In this document: in pieces, positions 7,842 through 16,195 of the stretch
Numbering within the stretch: position 1 is the stretch's first letter
Layout of the letters: each line of letters starts with the position of its first letter
Assembly: GCA_029859385.1 (NCBI GenBank)
Contig: JAOUDF010000020.1
Location: 1 to 20,653, forward strand
DNA length: 20,653 nucleotides
Source of the DNA: Nitrospirota bacterium
GTDB taxonomy: Bacteria; Nitrospirota; JAOUDF01
Direction of reading: 5' to 3'
Program-made: the position numbers and the translations under genes
The notes under the pieces: model-generated
Databases searched by the model: none
What the model was told of the DNA's origin: nothing
The model's input: only the letters and a program-made list of their open reading frames with translations

Positions 7842-10800
7842 CCATGGACAGAAATACTGCCTCTGCCGGACGCAAATTCAAGCCCATGAGGAACTCTTTT
7901 GCGTTTCTGTACGGCTCAATAACCATCCTCCTCATGGCTTTCATAGCCAGCGGTTTCTGGTATTCATGGAAGATCCACGGCCTTGAGGAAACCATCAACC
8001 TCGCCGGGTCCCAGAGGATGAGGGTTTATCAAATCTCCTACACGCTTTCCACCGCGCTCGGACAGTCCCCCAGGGAGAGGGCCCTCGCCTTCAGTCAAGC
8101 CATGCTGCAGATTCAGGAAGCGGATGAAATATTCGCCGCCCTGAAATACGGCAGCAGCAAATATCAGATCAGGGACTTCTCCGGTGAATCGACGGACAAG
8201 GTCATTGACGCGGCATCCCAGAGGTGGAGCGAGGAGATCAAAACTCGCTTGAGCGCCATCATCCTTGCCGAACCGGCCGAGCGGGCGAGTATGGTCTCGG
8301 ACCTTTCCCCCAGGCTCCACGAGTACGTTGAAAAGGACCTGAACCAACTGGTTTTACTGATGGTCCACGAGGGACAGCAGGCCGATACGATGTTCAAGGC
8401 GGTACGGCTCGCGCTCACCTTTATGGGGCTGCTCGCCGTCGGCCTTAACATCATCTACGTAAGGCGCAAGATACTAGTACCGGTAAACAGGCTTATGGCC
8501 GACACGGAAGAGGTAGCCCGGGGGAATTATTCCGTCGTCGCCAGGGTCGATACCGACAACGAGCTGATGCTGCTGGCCGGGAGGTTCAACGACATGACGG
8601 CATCGGTCGGCGCCGGCGTGGAAAACCTCGAGGAAAAGGTCAAGACCCGGACAAGGGAGCTCGACTTCGCCAACGCCAGGATGAACGCCTTCTTCGAGTC
8701 CGCCGCCGACGCCATTATCTCCATCGACCCCTACGGCAGAATACTCTCTTTCTCCGGGGCGTCGGAAACCATGTTCGGCTACCGCTCCGATGAGGTCATC
8801 GGGCTGAATATCAACATACTCATGCCCGAACCGTTCCATTCGGAGCACGACAAGTATCTGGCTGCATACAGGGGCACCGGAAAGAGGAAGGTCATCGGGT
8901 CGGTCACCCGCTCCAAGGCCAAACGAAAGGACGGCAGCGTATTCGACATGGAGATCGCGGTAAGCGAGGCCAGGCTCGCGTCCGGGGCCGTCTTCAACGG
9001 CGTCATCAGGGATATCTCCGCCAGAGTTGCGGCCGAAAGGGAGGCGGCAAAACTGAGGAATGCCATCGAGCAGTCGGAGGACTCGGTAGTCATTACCGAC
9101 AGGGACGGCACCATCGAGTATGTCAACGCGGCATTTGAGCGCGTCACCGGCTATACCGCCGCCGAGGCTATCGGGAAGAACCCCAGAGTGCTGAAATCAG
9201 GTAAACATCCCGCCTCGTTCTTTGAAGAGATGTGGCGAACGCTTGTCGGCGGCAACATTTGGCGCGGCGAGATCATAAACAGAAAGAAGGGCGGGGAACT
9301 CTACTACGAAAACGCAACCATATCCCCCGTCAAGGACGAGAAGGGGGAGATAATCCAGTTCGTCGCCATCAAGAGCGACATAAGCGAACGGAAAAGGACC
9401 GAAAAGGACCTGGCCGATAAAAACGCCGAACTGGAGCGTCGTTCGGAGTACGATGCTGCCTTTTCACGGATAATGTCGATATTTGCATCGACCTTCGACC
9501 GGAAAAATGCAGTAGGCCAGATGCTGGAGGTGGTATCGGAAAGGCTCCCCTTCCCCTGTGCCGCATTTTACGCCTATGACGACTGGAAGGGGCGGCTTGT
9601 CCTTGACGCCCGGCGCGGCCTGACTGAAGGACTGAAGGAAGAGTTCGGCATCGACGACGGCATAGTGGGGCAATCGGTAAAATCGGGCAAGACCCTTTTC
9701 ATCGAATCCAGTGAGGAATTCCCCCTCCTCATAGAGACGGGCCTTCTCTCCATCCGCCCATACGCCGTCGTGGTGCAGCCCGTCATGCTTCAGGAAAGGA
9801 TCATCGGCGTCCTGGTGCTGGCATCGGTCAAGGAGCTGAGCGACTTCGAACGCCACTTCATCGACAGGCTCGGCGCCAACCTCGGCATATCGCTGGAAGG
9901 ACTCAGGCAGTACGGCAACCTCAAGGAGCTTTCCCGCCAGCTCAAGCTGAGAAGCGATGAGATATCGATGAAGAACCTTCAGCTCGAAGAGGCCAACAAG
10001 ATGAAGTCGGAGTTCCTGGCCAACATGTCTCACGAGCTGCGGACGCCGCTCAATGCCATCATCGGTTTCTCGGAGCTGATCAAGGACGGCATGCTGGGCG
10101 AACTCACCCTGAAACAGCGGGATTATGTATCGGAGATATTCACCAGCGGCCATCACCTCCTCGACCTGATCAACGACATCCTCGACCTCTCCAAGATCGA
10201 CGCGGGCAAGATGACCCTCGACCGGGAGGTTATAGACATATCAGGCCTGCTCACCAACAGCCTCGCCATCGTGAGAGAGAAGGCGGCAGTGAAGAACATC
10301 CGCCTTGAGGCCCACCTTGCGGACGACCTGGGGACCATCTCCATTGACGCCAGGAGGTTCAAGCAGGTCATCTACAACCTCCTCTCGAACGCGGTCAAGT
10401 TTACCGGAGAAAAGGGCGCCGTAACGGTGGAAGGTTCCAGGAAGTTCTGGAATGGGGCGTGGTGGCTTGAGGTATCGGTCAGGGATACCGGAATCGGTAT
10501 ATCAAGAGAGGGTATCGATAAACTCTTCAGGCCCTTCGAGCAACTGGACGGTTCGTTGGCACGGAAATACGAGGGGACCGGCCTCGGCCTTGCCATGGTC
10601 AAGCGGCTCGCGGAACTGCACGGCGGGATGGTCGAAGTCGACAGCGAGCCGGGCAAGGGGAGTGTATTTACGGTCAGGATCCCCTATGTAATCGACGAAG
10701 GAGAGGAGAGACCCCTCCCTGATGAGAGGTTTGCCTCGACAGGCCTCGGAGTGGCCGGCGGAAGGGCTGCTTTTACGCCGACTATCCTGCTCATTGAAGA

Positions 10801-12355
10801 TGACGAGGCCTCCGCCAGAATGCTCCAGGGCTGCCTGGAGAGGGAAGGGTTTATCGTAGCCGTCGCCCATACGGGAAGCAAGGGTGAAGAGATGGCGCAC
10901 GAAAGCCTCCCCGACCTTATTGTGCTCGACCTCATCCTCCCTGATATTGACGGCATCGACCTCCTTAACCGGCTCAAGGGGGATTACGAGCTTGGAGAAA
11001 TCCCCGTACTGGTAATATCGATGAAGGGTGACGAGGCGAGGGGGTTCTGCGTCGGCGCCGAAAAGGTGCTCCAGAAGCCGGTCTCCAGAGGCGACGTTAT
11101 CTTTGCGATGAGCGAGATTATACCTCATGATCCGGCGGCAAAAAGGACCAAGGTGCAGGTGGTGGACGACGACCCCAAGGCGGTCAATATCATCTCCAGC
11201 CATTTTGAGGCAGTGGGATGCGAGGTCATCCGCTGCTATGGCGGCCAGGAGGCCATTGACACGGCGCGGATAGAGCGGCCGGACCTGATGGTGGTAGACC
11301 TCATGATGCCTGAGGTGACCGGCTTCGACGTGGTAACCGCCCTGAAGGAGCGGGCAGAGACGGCGTCGATCCCCATCGTGATCCTTACCGCGAAGATCAT
11401 CACCGACGAGGATAGAAAAAATCTGAATGGAAGCATCCTTAAGATAATCCAGAAGGAGGAGTTCAGCGCCGCTGCCTTTATCCGAGACATAAGGACGTTG
11501 ATGCGGCATGGAATATCGCCTCGCAGGGATCGGCGTTCTGCCGTGCCGGCGGCCTTTTCGGGGCAGGAGCGGAGAGGAAAGGGCCGCGAGAGAAAAGATA
11601 TAGACAACAGAAAGAAGGTCGTGCTTGTGGTTGATGACGACAAGAACCAGTCGGAGATATTGAAGGCCTACCTTGAAGGAAACGGCTATGGCGTCACGCA
11701 GGCCTTTGACGGCAAGGATGCCCTCGACAAGCTGGCCCAGAACAAGGTTGACCTGATAACCCTCGACCTGATGATGCCGGAGATGGACGGTTTTGAGTTT
11801 CTGGATGCAAAGGCCAGGAATAAGCAGCTTGCAGCCATTCCGGTTATCATCGTGTCAGCCATGGGCCAGGATGGCCAGGGACGACATCTGGGGGCCAACG
11901 CATTTCTCGCGAAGCCGGTGGAACGATTCGACCTTGTCAAGCTGGCGGGCAGCCTCATGAAAAAAAGGAGGGCCGGCGAAAAAGGAAGAATATTGGTAGT
12001 GGACGACGACCCAAGGGCGGTAAAGATCATATCCAGTTACCTCGAAGGAGAAAACTACGAGGCGACCAGCGCCTATTCGGGCCAGGAAGGCATTGAATAT
12101 ACCGCTTCATGGAGGCCCGACCTCATTGTCCTCGACCTGATGATGCCGGACATGAGCGGTTTTGAGGTCCTCGACCACCTCAAGCGAAACGATTCGACGC
12201 GGGCCATTCCGGTGGTGATCATGACCGCCAAGATCCTTACCGCCGAAGAGCGGAACGGCCTCATGGGAAGGGTGGAAAACATCTTCAGCAAGGGCGCCGT
12301 ATCCAGAAACGACTTCCTCAGGGAAGTGGATGTCCTGATCGGGGGCAAGGCATGA
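7838..12355 (+). CDS. Giant hybrid histidine kinase: NarX/PilJ-type sensor, HAMP, two PAS, GAF, HisKA, HATPase, four receivers
   Basis: The 1505-residue protein has a first membrane helix (about 21-43), a periplasmic helical sensor (about 44-187) and a second helix (about 188-208). The sensor carries a P-box-like INLAGSQRMRVYQISY (R60), as in NarX/NarQ and PilJ-type sensors. HAMP (about 209-262) follows, then PAS1 (about 283-395) with FixL-like LMPEPFHSEHDKYLAAY, PAS2 (about 402-520) and GAF (about 540-690). HisKA has H732 in NMSHELRTPLNAIIGF, and HATPase_c has NLLSNAVKF, DTGIGI and GTGLGL. Four receivers follow, with phosphoacceptors D1031, D1154, D1310 and D1433. The D-to-D distance is 123 residues within each pair, pointing to duplication of a REC pair. 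It is translationally coupled on both sides by ATGA overlaps. ATG 7844 is an equally possible start. Confidence 0.92.
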   Translation: MTMDRNTASAGRKFKPMRNSFAFLYGSITILLMAFIASGFWYSWKIHGLEETINLAGSQRMRVYQISYTLSTALGQSPRERALAFSQAMLQIQEADEIFAALKYGSSKYQIRDFSGESTDKVIDAASQRWSEEIKTRLSAIILAEPAERASMVSDLSPRLHEYVEKDLNQLVLLMVHEGQQADTMFKAVRLALTFMGLLAVGLNIIYVRRKILVPVNRLMADTEEVARGNYSVVARVDTDNELMLLAGRFNDMTASVGAGVENLEEKVKTRTRELDFANARMNAFFESAADAIISIDPYGRILSFSGASETMFGYRSDEVIGLNINILMPEPFHSEHDKYLAAYRGTGKRKVIGSVTRSKAKRKDGSVFDMEIAVSEARLASGAVFNGVIRDISARVAAEREAAKLRNAIEQSEDSVVITDRDGTIEYVNAAFERVTGYTAAEAIGKNPRVLKSGKHPASFFEEMWRTLVGGNIWRGEIINRKKGGELYYENATISPVKDEKGEIIQFVAIKSDISERKRTEKDLADKNAELERRSEYDAAFSRIMSIFASTFDRKNAVGQMLEVVSERLPFPCAAFYAYDDWKGRLVLDARRGLTEGLKEEFGIDDGIVGQSVKSGKTLFIESSEEFPLLIETGLLSIRPYAVVVQPVMLQERIIGVLVLASVKELSDFERHFIDRLGANLGISLEGLRQYGNLKELSRQLKLRSDEISMKNLQLEEANKMKSEFLANMSHELRTPLNAIIGFSELIKDGMLGELTLKQRDYVSEIFTSGHHLLDLINDILDLSKIDAGKMTLDREVIDISGLLTNSLAIVREKAAVKNIRLEAHLADDLGTISIDARRFKQVIYNLLSNAVKFTGEKGAVTVEGSRKFWNGAWWLEVSVRDTGIGISREGIDKLFRPFEQLDGSLARKYEGTGLGLAMVKRLAELHGGMVEVDSEPGKGSVFTVRIPYVIDEGEERPLPDERFASTGLGVAGGRAAFTPTILLIEDDEASARMLQGCLEREGFIVAVAHTGSKGEEMAHESLPDLIVLDLILPDIDGIDLLNRLKGDYELGEIPVLVISMKGDEARGFCVGAEKVLQKPVSRGDVIFAMSEIIPHDPAAKRTKVQVVDDDPKAVNIISSHFEAVGCEVIRCYGGQEAIDTARIERPDLMVVDLMMPEVTGFDVVTALKERAETASIPIVILTAKIITDEDRKNLNGSILKIIQKEEFSAAAFIRDIRTLMRHGISPRRDRRSAVPAAFSGQERRGKGRERKDIDNRKKVVLVVDDDKNQSEILKAYLEGNGYGVTQAFDGKDALDKLAQNKVDLITLDLMMPEMDGFEFLDAKARNKQLAAIPVIIVSAMGQDGQGRHLGANAFLAKPVERFDLVKLAGSLMKKRRAGEKGRILVVDDDPRAVKIISSYLEGENYEATSAYSGQEGIEYTASWRPDLIVLDLMMPDMSGFEVLDHLKRNDSTRAIPVVIMTAKILTAEERNGLMGRVENIFSKGAVSRNDFLREVDVLIGGKA

Positions 12356-13512
12356 AAACGGTGAAATGGCTGCCAAGCATCTTGCTGCTCCTGGCGCCGA
12401 TGACCTCCGGGGCCGTGGAAGGGGTAACGGCCAACGAGATCAGGCTGGGGATGGTAAATGCGAGGAGCGGTCCCGCCGCCGGGCTCGGCAACAGTTTTTT
12501 CGCCGGCGCCGATGCCTATTTCCGACAGGTTAACGCCGCGGGAGGCATCAACGGCAGAAAGGTCGTTCTCGTCACCGGCGATGACGGGTACGAACCCGCG
12601 AAGACGGTGAAGGAAACCCTGAGACTGATCGAGAAGGAACGGATATTCGCGCTCATAGGTTATGTGGGGACGCCTACTTCCACCGCCGCGGTCCCCCTGG
12701 TCCATGAGCTTCGCGTTCCATTGATCGGAGTGTTCTCGGGGGCCATGACGCTGAGAAGACCGGCGGTAAGAGAGGTCATCAACATAAGGGCCAGTTACAA
12801 CGACGAGACACGAGCGCTGATGGACCGGTTCGCCGCCGTCGAGAAGGCTGAAAGGGTGGGAGTTTTTTTTCAGGATGACAGCTTCGGCATGGCCGTATTA
12901 AACGGCGTGAAGAAGGCCATTGAAGGAAAGAAGATGAAGATCGTCTCCGTGGGGAGTTTCCAGCGGAATACGACTGATATACTAAAAGGTCTGGAAACGG
13001 TAACAAGGGGCAACCCCGACGTCATCGTGATGGCGGGTCCCTATGCCCCGGTTGCGGCCTTCATAAAAGAGGTGCGGCGGCGCGGGATAGGCGCCCGGCT
13101 GGCAACCGTTTCGTTTGTCGGGACCGAGCAGCTTCTGGAGACAGTCGGCGTGAGCGGCGAGGGCGTAATGGTGTCCCAGGTGGTCCCCCTGCCCCATGAC
13201 ATGGACTACCCGGTGGTGAGGGAGTGCGCCAGGGTGATCTCCGAAAGCCCGGGCACGAAAAAGCCTGACTTCATAAGCCTTGAAGGGTGTGTGACGGCAA
13301 AGGCGATGAAAATGGCGTTGGAACGGACAGGCAAGGACCTTACCAGAACAGGGCTGATAAACGCCTTCGAGTCGATGAAAGAGGCTGATCTGGGGGGCAT
13401 CCCGCTCGACTTTTCGGCGGGAGACCACCAGGGGTCCGATGCGGTTTTCCTTACGGAGATAAAGGCCGGAAAGGTCGTGGAGATATCAGGGGCATCCGGG
13501 AAAAGGAGATAG
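12352..13512 (+). CDS. Periplasmic solute-binding protein, branched-chain amino acid type (Peripla_BP_6)
   Basis: The 386-residue protein has a signal peptide (MKTVKWLPSILLLLAPMTSGA, cleavage near residue 21). A type I periplasmic binding fold like LivJ/LivK follows: ITANEIRLG-type start (here VTANEIRLGMVNARSGPAAG), AGADAYFRQVNAAGGING, VTGDDGYEPAKTVK, and a central FALIGYVGTPTS loop. LivK-type proteins normally deliver amino acids or related ligands to ABC transporters, but no permease or ATPase gene is present. Its ATG overlaps the hybrid kinase stop by 4 bp. I infer a ligand receptor for the kinase's periplasmic domain rather than a transport component. Ligand unknown. Confidence 0.9.
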   Translation: MKTVKWLPSILLLLAPMTSGAVEGVTANEIRLGMVNARSGPAAGLGNSFFAGADAYFRQVNAAGGINGRKVVLVTGDDGYEPAKTVKETLRLIEKERIFALIGYVGTPTSTAAVPLVHELRVPLIGVFSGAMTLRRPAVREVINIRASYNDETRALMDRFAAVEKAERVGVFFQDDSFGMAVLNGVKKAIEGKKMKIVSVGSFQRNTTDILKGLETVTRGNPDVIVMAGPYAPVAAFIKEVRRRGIGARLATVSFVGTEQLLETVGVSGEGVMVSQVVPLPHDMDYPVVRECARVISESPGTKKPDFISLEGCVTAKAMKMALERTGKDLTRTGLINAFESMKEADLGGIPLDFSAGDHQGSDAVFLTEIKAGKVVEISGASGKRR

Positions 13513-13516
13513 ATCG

Positions 13517-13873
13517 ATGAAGGTGCTTGTAATCGAGGACAACCCGACCAATATGAAGCTGGCCGTGGAGATACTTTCATTGCAGGGGCATGAGGTCCTT
13601 CAGGCCGATGAGGCCGAAACAGGCCTGGAAATGGCGGCCCTGGAGCAACCGGGTCTCATCCTCATGGATATACAGCTGCCGGGCATCGACGGCCTGACGG
13701 CCACGAAACGGCTCAAGGGTGACTCCAGAACATCGCACATCAGGGTGATCGCCCTTACCGCCTTTGCCATGAAAGGCGACGAAGAAAAGATGATCCAGGC
13801 CGGATGTGATGCCTATGTGTCCAAGCCGATACGCTACAAGGAGTTTCTTGAAACGCTGAAGAGGTTTACATGA
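13517..13873 (+). CDS. Single-domain response regulator (CheY/DivK-like receiver)
   Basis: The whole 118-residue protein is a receiver domain. The acidic pocket is E7/D8, the phosphoacceptor D51 in LILMDIQLPGIDGL, the switch residue T81 (IALTAFAMKGDEEK) and the conserved lysine K103 (SKPI). The ILMDIQLPGIDGL segment is typical of DivK-like receivers and of receivers that pass phosphate on in relays. AAGGAG at 13503-13508 lies inside the end of the binding-protein gene and serves ATG 13517, with 4 bp between the genes. Its stop overlaps the following kinase start (ATGA). With no output domain, it is probably a phosphate shuttle or an allosteric partner of the neighbouring kinases. Confidence 0.93.
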   Translation: MKVLVIEDNPTNMKLAVEILSLQGHEVLQADEAETGLEMAALEQPGLILMDIQLPGIDGLTATKRLKGDSRTSHIRVIALTAFAMKGDEEKMIQAGCDAYVSKPIRYKEFLETLKRFT

Positions 13874-14997
13874 ACGAGGACAGGCCTTCACACCTTCAGA
13901 ACGTAACGGAGGACGCGGAGCTCTTCCGGATGCTCATTGAGATGAGCGGCGACCCGATCTTCATGATCGACGATGAGGACGACTGCCGCATGATCTATGT
14001 CAACGAGGCTGCTGTAAAGCATTTTGGCGCCCCCCGCGAGGAGATACTTGCCTGGCGGATACCGGACTGGGACCCTAATTTCAGCTATGAAAAACTGCCC
14101 GAACATGTGGAGCAGGTAAAGAACATAAAAAACCTCTTCATCGAGTCGGTGCACAGGGTAAAGAGTGGCGAGCTGGTGCCGGTAGAGATTACGCTCAATG
14201 CGGTAAACTACAAGGGAAGGCTCTGTCATTTCGGATATTTCAAGAACATCAGCGAAAGAAAGAAAGCAGAGGCATCGCTGGTAAGAGCCAGGGACGAGGC
14301 GGAAGCGGCAAACCGCAGCAAATCACAGTTTCTGGCCAGCATGAGCCATGAGCTGCGAACCCCCATGAATGCCATGTTGGGATTTGCCCAGCTGCTGGAA
14401 TATAACTCGGCCGCCCCCCTGACCGATAAGCAGAAGGAGTATGTCCGGCATATAATCACCGCCGGGGAGCATTTGAGAGACCTGATCGACGAGGTGCTCG
14501 ACCTGGCCAAGATCGACTCGGGGAAGATGACGGTCAATATGGAGCCGGTTGATGTTTGCAAATCGGTTGATGCGGCGATCTATCTTGTCAAGAAGATGGC
14601 AAAGGACCGGGACATCATCATTGAAAACATGTGCAAATGCGAAGGCCTGATGATCCGTGCCGATGGGACAAGATTCAAACAGGTACTGTTGAACCTCCTG
14701 AGCAATGCGGTGAAATATAACCGGCCCGGTGGTACAGTGCATATATGGAGCGAGCTCTCCTCCGATGCTCACGTCAGGGTCTGTGTCGAGGACACGGGAT
14801 CGGGCCTGACACCAGAGAAGATCTCCCGCGTTTTCGAACCGTTTAATCGCCTGGGGGCCGAGGGAGGCAATATCCCGGGCACCGGCATCGGGCTTACCAT
14901 TACAAAAAAACTGGTCGAGACGATGGACGCGAAGATATGGCTCGAAAGCGAGCCCGGCAAGGGAAGCAGGTTTTACGTGGAATTCAACAGGGCGTGA
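13870..14997 (+). CDS. Soluble PAS sensor histidine kinase
   Basis: The 375-residue protein has no membrane helix. A PAS domain (about 16-135, FRMLIEMSGDPIFMIDDEDD to YFKNISERKKAE) is followed by a short coiled coil. HisKA has H160 in SMSHELRTPMNAMLGF. HATPase_c (about 255-373) has NLLSNAVKYNRPGG, DTGSGL, FEPFNRLG and GTGIGL. All kinase boxes are intact. The 4-bp overlap with the lone receiver makes that receiver its likely partner. As a cytoplasmic kinase it would add an intracellular input to the cluster. Nothing in the PAS domain identifies a cofactor. Confidence 0.93.
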   Translation: MNEDRPSHLQNVTEDAELFRMLIEMSGDPIFMIDDEDDCRMIYVNEAAVKHFGAPREEILAWRIPDWDPNFSYEKLPEHVEQVKNIKNLFIESVHRVKSGELVPVEITLNAVNYKGRLCHFGYFKNISERKKAEASLVRARDEAEAANRSKSQFLASMSHELRTPMNAMLGFAQLLEYNSAAPLTDKQKEYVRHIITAGEHLRDLIDEVLDLAKIDSGKMTVNMEPVDVCKSVDAAIYLVKKMAKDRDIIIENMCKCEGLMIRADGTRFKQVLLNLLSNAVKYNRPGGTVHIWSELSSDAHVRVCVEDTGSGLTPEKISRVFEPFNRLGAEGGNIPGTGIGLTITKKLVETMDAKIWLESEPGKGSRFYVEFNRA

Positions 14998-15025
14998 AGG
15001 CAGAACCCTGTCGCGGGAGGTAGAT

Positions 15026-16147
15026 GTGGCAGACGAGCCGTTGGAAAGAGAGCTGGTCGGGGCAAAAGTCCTTATCGTTGACGACAATCCCCTTAACATA
15101 GCTGTTTTGAAGGACCTCCTTGCCTTCCGGGGCATCAGCGCGGATACCCTCAGCGACCCGACGCAGGTCATGGCAAGCCTCTCAAACAACTATGACCTGA
15201 TCCTGCTGGACATCATCATGCCCGGTATTTCAGGGGACGAGCTGCTGCAGGAGATCCGCCGGGAACACTCCCCCATAGACCTGCCGGTCATCATGGTAAC
15301 CGCCCTCGGCGACATGCCGACCTTCAAGCGGTGCTTTAAACTGGGTGCCAATGATTACATCACGAAGCCTGTCGACCTCGATGCAGCCTGGGCGCGCATA
15401 AAGGCGCATCTGTCGATAAAGCGACTCTTCGAGGCCAGCAAGGGTGCCTATGCCGAACGGCTGAGGGTAAGCCAGCTCAAGACACTATCGGAGATGTCGG
15501 GGTATGTGGGGCATCATTTCAACAATATCCTGACGGCATTGACCCTTGGGCAGGCATCGCTGGCGCGCTATCTGTCAGAATCGGGAGCGCCTGAAAGGGT
15601 CATGACTCAGGCCGAAAGGATGGGCAAGTCGCTCGACAGGCTGGCGGACATCGTGGAGAGTGTCATGATCTTCGGCGGTCACCGCGATGAGAATTGTGGC
15701 GGCGAGGCCAACTTCGGCACAGTGGTCGATGAGACCGTCGAGATATTCATGCAGAAGTTTGAACCGGCGCATATAACGGTGAAATGGGAGAAACCCGCTG
15801 ATCCGGTTATGATCTCCTGTATACCAACGGAGTTACGGATTGTCGTCTTCAACCTGTTGAAAAATGCCGTCACTGCGGTATCATCGGTTGAAAACCCGTG
15901 GATAGGTCTATCCTTTGCCACGGGCGAGAATACGGTGCGCCTTCTTGTTGAGGATAACGGAGAGGCGCTCCCGGCCGACATCGAGGAAAAGGTCTTTCAA
16001 CCGTTTTTTACCACAAGTCAGGATCTGCGGACGGTCGGCATGGGGCTGCCGGTAGCGCGGGCGATCGTCGAAGGATGCAGGGGCCGGCTTTTTCTGGAAC
16101 GAGCACCGGGCAGCAAGGCATTTGTCGTCGAGTTACCCAAAGCCTGA
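15026..16147 (+). CDS. Receiver-histidine kinase (REC, divergent HisKA, HATPase)
   Basis: GTG 15026 is preceded by GGGAGG at 15015-15020. The 373-residue protein has an N-terminal receiver (about 12-130; D19/D20, phosphoacceptor D62 in LILLDIIMPGISG, T92, K114) and a short helical linker. Its NtrB-type dimerisation helix carries GHHFNNILTAL. H163 aligns with the phosphoacceptor of HDFNN kinases, but the adjacent acidic residue is H164. The HATPase domain keeps the N box (FNLLKNAV) and G2 (GMGLPVA). G1 is altered to DNGEALP, where DNGxG is usual. A REC-kinase that receives phosphate in a relay fits the context. Whether it is an active kinase is uncertain. It is the last gene of the operon and converges with the minus-strand genes. 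Confidence 0.88.
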   Translation: MADEPLERELVGAKVLIVDDNPLNIAVLKDLLAFRGISADTLSDPTQVMASLSNNYDLILLDIIMPGISGDELLQEIRREHSPIDLPVIMVTALGDMPTFKRCFKLGANDYITKPVDLDAAWARIKAHLSIKRLFEASKGAYAERLRVSQLKTLSEMSGYVGHHFNNILTALTLGQASLARYLSESGAPERVMTQAERMGKSLDRLADIVESVMIFGGHRDENCGGEANFGTVVDETVEIFMQKFEPAHITVKWEKPADPVMISCIPTELRIVVFNLLKNAVTAVSSVENPWIGLSFATGENTVRLLVEDNGEALPADIEEKVFQPFFTTSQDLRTVGMGLPVARAIVEGCRGRLFLERAPGSKAFVVELPKA

Positions 16148-16161
16148 TCACCTGCCAAACC

Positions 16162-16195
16162 GGGAACGCCCCGAAAATGTCCCCGTAGCGTTTCC
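16162..16195. terminator. Possible weak hairpin between convergent genes
   Basis: GGGAACGC (16162-16169) can pair with GCGTTTCC (16188-16195), one pair being a wobble, around an 18-nt loop. The hairpin lies in the 47-bp gap between two convergent stop codons. The long loop and absence of a T run make its function doubtful. Confidence 0.25.

Noticed and set aside
10502..11509. 335-residue minus-strand ORF
   Set aside because: Antisense to the HATPase and first receivers of the hybrid kinase. The plus frame is continuous and fully motif-bearing.
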